From assembly GCA_016806645.1 (NCBI GenBank), contig JACSYO010000415.1, forward strand, positions 6,582,501 through 6,646,500: 64,000 nucleotides of DNA, read 5' to 3'. The position numbers and the translations under genes are program-made. Below are positions 57,667 through 64,000 of the stretch, piece by piece. The notes below the pieces were generated by a model, which saw nothing but the letters and a program-made list of their open reading frames with translations, had not been told where the DNA came from and did no database searches. Source of the DNA: Ophiodon elongatus (taxonomy: Eukaryota > Chordata > Actinopteri > Perciformes > Hexagrammidae). Each line of letters opens with the position of its first letter. Position 1 is the stretch's first letter.

Positions 57667-58099
57667 TGTGTCCACCCACCAACATTATCTCCTCTGCTTG
57701 TTAATGGGGACAGCTCACACAAACGCCCTAGCAGAAGTGAAAAATCTCCAGCCCCTTGCTCAGATTTGTTCCCCTGACATCAATCGTTGATCCTGTAATT
57801 TTTTCCCACCTTTCGGGGGTTTTGCCCCAGTCGTTGATGTGCTTTTAAAATGTATGTGTGCCATTTGCCTTCGAGTATACAATTGGGTATACACACATAA
57901 AAACAGAAGAGGAAAACGGGTGGTAGTGAGGGGTTTTGCAAGCTAAAGGGATTTTTTTGTATATTTTTTTTCCAAAGGTACACAGATACCCTGAGGAATA
58001 GATTTACTGGCCTAGAATGGTCTGTCAAGATGTGATACATTCAGAAGTTTTGCAGAGATGAATCTAGACAAATTAATGCATTTGTGATTCCTTCCTATA
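57667..58099. other. Unique non-coding stretch
   Basis: T runs near 57951-57971. No features. Confidence 0.5.
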
Positions 58100-58122
58100 T
58101 GTGTGTGTGTGTGTGAGTGGGT

Positions 58123-58173
<51 letters not shown>
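58100..58173. repeat. (GT)n microsatellite with GAGTGGGTTA interruption
   Basis: A first short array, an interruption at about 58115-58125, then about 48 bp of pure GT. Confidence 0.97.
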
Positions 58174-58174
<1 letters not shown>

Positions 58175-58294
58175 TGTAGGAGGGGAGGAGAGAACGAGAG
58201 GGAGTTAGTATGCTGAAGGTAAGTCAGTGGGCCGGCAGGTAAGTAGGAGACAGAGCGGAGTAATCAGGCTGCCCACAGCCCAGTGGCACAGAAA

Positions 58295-58295
<1 letters not shown>

Positions 58296-58384
<89 letters not shown>
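58296..58384. repeat. (AC)44 microsatellite
   Basis: 89 bp of pure AC, opposite in orientation to the GT array 122 bp upstream; the two are complementary. Confidence 0.98.
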
Positions 58385-58386
<2 letters not shown>

Positions 58387-58850
58387 CCCTCCAATCGTTC
58401 ATTTTCCTAATGATCCGCAGAGCAGCAGGAGGCAGGAAGCCATGTTGACTGGGAGACCTCTGCCTTAACCCTAACTCAGAGCAGCATCACTAATGATACT
58501 GTGTCAGTCGTACTTTGTTGAGTGTTTGTCAGTTTGTAAACTTTTTGTTATTTGAAACACAAGCTGAAACTTTACAGAGTAAACTACTTTCAGCTCAAAG
58601 TCAGACACTCACTTCTGTCCATTTGGCTTTTGCGAAAAGTCTTTTCATTTGGAAATAAAACTTCAGACTTAACATGTTGAGTGTGCACTAATCTACCACA
58701 CCACCAATTAATAGCCTGTTAACCTTGGCCAACAGGAGCTCCCAGTATGTCTAATACCACATATCCCCTGTGACCCTCACTCCCACTCTCCCGCTTCTCT
58801 CACGTCATTTCTGCTGACCACAAATTCTCTGTAAATATTTCTAGATGGGT
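58385..58850. other. Unique non-coding stretch
   Basis: Ordinary mixed sequence. Confidence 0.5.
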
Positions 58851-58874
58851 AAAAAAAAAAAAAAAAAAAAAAAA
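58851..58874. repeat. A24 homopolymer
   Basis: Twenty-four consecutive A with no AATAAA or retroelement body directly upstream. Confidence 0.95.
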
Positions 58875-60112
58875 CTTTCACCAACGCGTTTAGGCAAATA
58901 TCAGGACGGCCGCGGAGGCGAGGTGGCCCTGGGTGGCCATTAGGATGCAGCAGGCAGCGTTTCCATGCAGACACCATCTCCACATGGAAAGGTCACCTCC
59001 CTCCCTTCGCGGGTAAATACGCAGACGTATACAAATGCGGTTGCGTGCTGAAATGGCTCACCTTAAGAAGGCATTAGGCTCTCTTCCACTGAACTTTACA
59101 TCCCTCTCTTCCATTATCTTAACCAATGGCATTTCAACCTCTTCCAAAGTAGTGGAATGCTCCCAAACTACGCAAAGCCATTAAGTCTGCATCTTCAAAA
59201 GCCAAGAGTGGATTTTATTTAGGGGAATTGAAGAACAAAATGCAAAATAGTTTGTTGGTACTATGATTTTACGAATGCCAATGTTGTATGTTTTCCACTG
59301 TAATAAGTAGACAATCTTTGATAAAAATGTTTTATTTGAAAACATCAAATGTCCATTGAAGTACACCGTGTCTGCTAAGCTGTCTGTTGTCATCATTATG
59401 AAACAGCAGAGCAATAGGGAGTGACGCTGATTGAACAACAGTTCATCCTGTTCGACTTGAGATGTGACTCAGTGCTGCTCCGTGCGCTTTTTCCCCCCTT
59501 TGAGTCCGGTGTGCTGTAGGTCCACTATAAGGCCCTTAGCACCCAACCTGCCTACTGGGCCCTGCAAGCCTAACTGCTGTCAAGTCGCATCGAGCCAGGA
59601 GACTAACCCATGCTGTCAGTGCCCTGCGTCCACCACCAACACACCTGAGCTGGGGCACGCCTTCTACTCCAGCCGCAGGCATACCGGGCCTGGAGTCAGC
59701 ACTCAGTGTTGTGTAAAGGTGCAGGAGGGTTAGGTCATACTAAGGGAAGCGTTGTTTTAGAAATGATGGGTTGATGACGAATGATGATAGAAAGTATAGA
59801 ATATTCTCCTCCGATAGTTTTTGTCCTATATCAAATGCTAGATCCTGACATTAGTTCACTTCTTCAGTTAGATCTACTTATATTTATTTTATTCATACAT
59901 TGCTCATGGGACTGTAACTGGGTTTTTGTTTATACTTCTAGTGCTTCTTTTAAAAATATTTTTTTTATTTTATTTATTTACCTTGAATTCTTATTCCTGT
60001 GTGTTTGTCTTCTACTTTCCTCCATTGTCTCCCTTTTTCCCCCCTTTTTGTTGCTGGTCTTTTCATTTTTCCCTTTTGTTGTCTCAACCTCGCCATCTCT
60101 TCCCCGTCCCAG
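58875..60112. other. Non-coding stretch ending in a long polypyrimidine segment
   Basis: A frame at 59464-59733 (non-ATG start, 89 codons) contains twelve cysteines but no spacing pattern I know. T-rich DNA at 59930-60110 precedes the exon-like segment that follows. Confidence 0.4.
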
Positions 60113-60280
60113 GGGACGGCCATCTTTCCCCTGGCACCAGATCCCAGTGGACGCACGGGAGCCCCGCCGATGCCGCGCTAGCAGCTCTGCAGTTAGCTTC
60201 TCGTGCTGTGCCGAGGCTCGTTTCCGTGGTGCACCCTCCCAAAGGGAATTCCCACCAGAGACAATGGGCAGCTTACCAGG
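60113..60280 (+). other. 168-nt exon-like segment, unverified
   Basis: A long polypyrimidine tract and CCCAG acceptor (to 60112) precede 168 nt (56 codons) with two frames open, ending in CAGG-GTAAAC. CCGTCCC/GGGACGG forms a 7-bp inverted repeat over the acceptor. The peptides are not recognised. Confidence 0.17.
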
Positions 60281-60839
60281 GTAAACAACAGCCTCCTCCT
60301 TGCCAGCCTGCCACAAAGGCACAGACAGCGAAAGGGGAAGAAGAAGTGTAAATATAGTACAATACTGCTTGGTAGCAGAAAAACCAACCACAATGCACAG
60401 AGCCAAGTCAGACGCATCCCTCTCAGTGCTTTAGACATTTAGAATCAATGGCAACACAATCACACTCACAATATGTAATTGTGGCTCCAGCTGCCTCTTT
60501 GATTTAGTCAAACAATTGCTTTAGTTTGCGGGGGAAATCCATAAGAACTAATTTTCAGTATCGCCAATGGGAAGAAAAAAAAAAAGTCTCATCAAGAAAA
60601 TGCAATGAATCATGGTGCAGTTGGAATCCAAGTGCGGTGAAAAAAGTGAGCCTGTCTGATGTCACGATTATGTCAATGCGTTTGTGAGAGAGGCTGATAT
60701 GAAAGGATGGTTTTGTCTTGAAATTCATATCCACTTACTGCCAGGGCAGGCCTGTATACCTCTCCAAGTAATGGGTGTTTACAATATAAAAGAAGAGGAA
60801 AAATAGCCACTTTTCTTTGCTCAGACATGAAATCCTCTT
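60281..60839. promoter_or_regulatory. CNE-like AT-rich stretch
   Basis: Unique sequence with CACAAT-ATGTA-ATTGTG (60468-60484, 6-bp inverted repeat), AATCAATGGCAACA and AACAATTGC strings resembling SOX and homeodomain sites. Support from texture only. Confidence 0.3.
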
Positions 60840-61080
60840 ATGAAATTAGGCTGATAAAAGGGCCTTGTGACGTCGGACATTTTTCCAACCTTGCCTGTGA
60901 GCATTATTAATGGCATCCTTGTGGCATGTCATCTTTCTGCATCTCCAACTCCAGCTCTTTACAACAACAAGCAGAGGGCTGGGCCTGCTCGGCGCTTTGC
61001 CAGAACAACAGTGGAGTCACCACGCAGCCCAGTCAAGTTCCCCGAAGCAGGTACAACCTGGGAAGAGCCACCAAACACAC
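60840..61080. promoter_or_regulatory. CNE-like GC-balanced block
   Basis: Unique sequence with ATTAGGCTGATAAAA and AGCATTATTAATGGC followed by GC-balanced DNA. It includes GTGACGTCGG (60869-60878), a CRE-like string. No splice-bounded frame. Confidence 0.28.
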
Positions 61081-62249
61081 TTTGCTGTGTGCATAATGGC
61101 CAAGGGTTAATTTTTGTTGGTTCTTGGTCGCCTTCAGAGGGGGAAGAGTGGAAAAAATGAAGCGCCGTTGAAACAAATAGCAGCGTCGGGAGAGACGTGT
61201 GGCCTTCGCTTAAACAGAGCCATAAATCAGCAGACTGACATGGAGAGAGGGAGGGAGAACGAGAGAGGGACAGAGCGAAACCAAAAGTGAGACGACAACA
61301 GCATAACATTACCAATGTTTAGCCCCAACAACCTACAGGATGAACTCTTCTTATGACTTGTATACTTCTTTTATACTGTATACATGTTCTCTGTTTTCTT
61401 CCATGTTCTTAAGACAGTGTGAGTGTCTCACTTTATAGTTCCCACTCTAGTGAGGTTGCGTGTGATTGCAACCCCTCATTCATGAGGCCATGTTGACCTC
61501 CTACCCTTCACCTTTATTTATTCAAACATATAGCTGCAGCATTGTGTTTGAGATGCTCATGGGACTTTTTTTTACGGAGGAGAGAAGCAGAACAAAAACT
61601 GCTCATGGTTAAATCAAAGAAAGCACCTCGTACATGTGTTCCTGTATTATATTGATATTTTTCATATCAAAAACTCATGCACGGGTGCTTAAATGCGAAT
61701 GCATCTGCACGCACAAGTGTGTGTGTGTGCATGTTCATATAGAATGTGGCTGTGAAGTTCAGCATCTGCCTCCACACAGGCGAGGATTAACAAGCCTCTT
61801 TGGAGTTGCAAAGCGGAATGGGGTGGAAATGCATGCGGATTACATATAGCGAGCATCATCTTGCAGTTATGCTTTTAATGAAGTCCTGTGTGTTTAGACC
61901 TGCATGTGTGAAAGGGCCACATTGCGTAAGGCTCCAGCTTCCCAGGTCACAAGGCCTGCCAAATTGCTAATTCATTCGGAGTTTGTCCGTAAACCCAGGT
62001 AGGGGCAGAATCTCGGAGATATCTTATGCACGGCCGTGTGTGTTCAAGCTGCGACCCACCCTGTGTCACTCATTTTGTCCTGACTTGTGAGGGATTACCG
62101 CAGTGTGGGCTTGAGCTGAGGTGGCAAAATAGAAAGGGATAAGGAGAGGAGAGGAAGCTATACCAGGCTGAACGTGTCTGTGCTTTACATACAGGCCGAG
62201 TCTCCAGGAAACCTGTAGCAGTTCTGTTGGACCCTGCTGAGGGAGGCGT
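61081..62249. other. Unique non-coding stretch
   Basis: A purine-rich patch lies at 61240-61285 and a short TG patch at 61719-61730. Nothing recognised. Confidence 0.5.
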
Positions 62250-63080
62250 TAATGTATGTCATCCATTGCCATCAGAGTGTATAGAGACGAGAATGGAAAG
62301 ACGGAGCACAGGTTTTACAGAAATTACATAGTAGATCCGGTTAAGGTAAAGCTGGATAAATCAAATAGGATAGCCAAGGGTTTTCCAACTGCATGCTTTG
62401 AAAGTGAGCCTAATAGTGCCTTTTGCAACCGCAGAGTAACAGGAAAAAAGGAGATTTGGCGCGTTTGTGTGATATAGCAAAGCATGCAATTGCCCCCTGG
62501 ATTTCCACAGTTTAGGCGCAAAGTATGTGTAAATTATTTCATTCACCTGACACCAAAGAACAGCGGTCGCCTGGCACTTTCAGAGAAAATTAAATTAAGC
62601 GCCCAGAAAATGTTCGCAAAAAAACTTGGAGGATATAGAATGGATTTATGGCTTTAAATCTGATGGAGCTTGATACTAATGCGGTATAAATCCTAGCCTT
62701 TCATTATAGTATTATATGAAATGCATTGGAATGGAGCGATGGATCCTATTTGACATTCCGTTACCGGAGCAGTTGCGCGCAGCTTCACACTTAAGCCCTT
62801 TAAAGCTAATACATAAATGTAACATTACATATAGCTGCAGCTCTCAACAGCAGGTTTTTTTTTTTTTCCTCTTCTGACTGAATCAGCAAACACGTGAGAT
62901 GATTCTCCCAAATGGTTTAATTACTCAAACAGATTGAGGAGCGTAATGATGTTTTGCCTCTCCAATGGCAACAATGCTGCTAATCGGCTCAGCTATTATT
63001 CTGACAATGAAAATGAATCATAAGATGCTTGTTCCTTTTTACAATATGTTAATGTCGCACACTGTAATCGACTGGGCTCA
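62250..63080. promoter_or_regulatory. CNE-like block, about 830 bp
   Basis: Unique, AT-rich and free of simple repeats except one T12 run (62852-62863). Motifs include TTAAATTAAGCGCC, CAATGGCAACAATG (SOX-like pair near 62963-62976), TGCTAATCGG and AGCTAATAC. A forward frame (62256-62477) lacks splice sites and known domains. Confidence 0.35.
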
Positions 63081-63469
63081 CGGAACGATTTGGAGGCAAG
63101 AACTGTGCGGGGAACATTTTTACAGAATTTCCCTGTGACATCAAGATCAAAGAAAGGATGTTACATTTTTGTCTTTTTTATTTCATTTAAAGAACTTCAG
63201 TTTTTGGAAGGAGCTGGAGTGACTATTCTTTTTTTCTTTCTTATTTGTAGCAGATGTATCCACACACACAGACACAAACTGACCTACATGGTCTAAATTA
63301 TGTACACAAAAAAAATGAAAATATTGATTATAAAACTCCCTCAGAAGAGAGATTTTTTTTTTTTGGCCGGCTTTCAACAGACAAATAAGACGTCACTCCA
63401 AGACGAACACGAAGAGGGTTTCCAGATGTATCTTCTTTTTTTTTTTACCAGCGCAGGTCATCATTGATG
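63081..63469. other. Unique AT-rich stretch
   Basis: T and A runs (T11 at 63354-63364, T12 at 63436-63447). No features. Confidence 0.5.
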
Positions 63470-63720
63470 CATCCGATTCCTATCTAGTCCACAGTGGGCC
63501 ACTGAAGGAAGACTGGGGCCCTTGCATCTTTGAGATGGGGTCCATTTGGTCCAGTGTCATTTGGTGTGGGGGCACGGCGCAGATGCATTGTGCCCTATGG
63601 CGTGGCTGTGGCGGCAGCACGTATGGGCCCCATTGTGCTGCGATTATGTAGGACGAGCACGCCGCCTGCTAATCCGCCTGTGGGAGGGTGCATGCCTGTG
63701 AATTATTGCACTTTGGGAGA
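63470..63720. promoter_or_regulatory. CNE-like GC-balanced block
   Basis: Unique sequence with GCTAATCCGCC and GTGAATTATTGCAC strings and several CpG. The open forward frame across it has no splice boundary and no domain. Confidence 0.3.
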
Positions 63721-64000
63721 GAAAAAAAAGACGGGAGATGAGGAGCACAGGAAGAAGAAGAGGAGGAGGAGGAAGAGGAGGAGGAGCGAGAGACAGAGAG
63801 AGAGAAGCCCCCTTGGCTGTGATTATGAAATGGTCTGTCACAGATTAAGGCTACAGGGATGCAGGCAGAGATGAGCCAGAGCCTCCCACAGACACTCTGG
63901 CTAGTCAGGCTGCTTCATTGAGCTTACCTGAGGTTATACACGCCTCGCATCCATCGATGGATGTACGGCGCACACACATACGCACACGCATGCTGGGGAA
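63721..64000. other. Purine-rich segment and unique tail
   Basis: A4-8 and GAAGAGGAGG-type repeats at 63721-63805 are followed by unique sequence to the window edge. Confidence 0.6.

Noticed and set aside
58851..58874. A24 run as a retrotransposon poly(A) tail
   Set aside because: No AATAAA or retroelement body precedes it on the plus strand and no T-run-associated body lies on the other side.
59464..59733. Small cysteine-rich frame (12 Cys in 89 codons)
   Set aside because: It starts at a non-ATG codon, has no signal peptide, and its cysteine spacing fits no peptide family I know.

Overview
The window looks like a non-coding stretch of a ray-finned fish nuclear genome, most likely a percomorph teleost. 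The evidence is the very high load of (CA/GT)n microsatellites (about 30 loci, roughly 1.8 kb by hand count), the small vertebrate-type non-autonomous DNA transposons, a tRNA-derived SINE and a dispersed repeat that I recognise from percomorph genomes. I see no prokaryotic, viral or organellar gene organisation. No open frame matches a host protein family I know. Most longer frames are readings through (CA)n, (GT)n, (GA)n or proline- and serine-coding low-complexity DNA. The window is best read as a gene desert or the inside of a very large intron.

Layout. 1-8 kb: mostly unique DNA with several AT-rich, homeodomain-motif-rich blocks that resemble conserved non-coding elements (CNEs), and short perfect inverted repeats. 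8.07-8.19 kb: a fragment of LINE reverse transcriptase. 9.4-15.3 kb: GT/CA arrays, a purine-rich block, a SINE at 12.9 kb and a 92-bp duplication between GT arrays. 17-23 kb: AT/GT arrays, a homeodomain palindrome at 19.93 kb and a hAT-like element with a clean 8-bp target-site duplication (22.4-23.1 kb). 23.6 kb: a 187-nt uninterrupted pyrimidine tract. 25-28.4 kb: opposed CA/GT arrays, a nested pair of MITEs and G-rich tracts. 29.6-30.5 kb: CNE-like DNA with octamer and PBX/HOX-like motifs. 33-35.4 kb: hairpin-forming and tetranucleotide arrays and a percomorph dispersed repeat. 38-44.3 kb: a 12-bp GC-rich hairpin, the largest compound microsatellite and a CpG-rich block. 45.3-48.3 kb: a second hAT-like MITE and a coding-like patch ending in AATAAA plus a short A run. 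55.6-56.8 kb: the richest candidate regulatory or exonic block, with a near-canonical RFX X-box and a minus-strand cluster of splice-like signals. 60-64 kb: further CNE-like sequence.

If the CNE-like blocks are real, the region is probably a regulatory domain for a developmental gene outside the window. That is inference from motif content and needs multi-species alignment. I did not find a new biological system. The items most worth following up are the minus-strand exon-like cluster at 55.85-56.14 kb with the nearby X-box, the candidate retrocopy or terminal exon at 47.75-48.34 kb, the hairpin at 38.23 kb, and the recurring close pairs of opposed (CA)n and (GT)n arrays.
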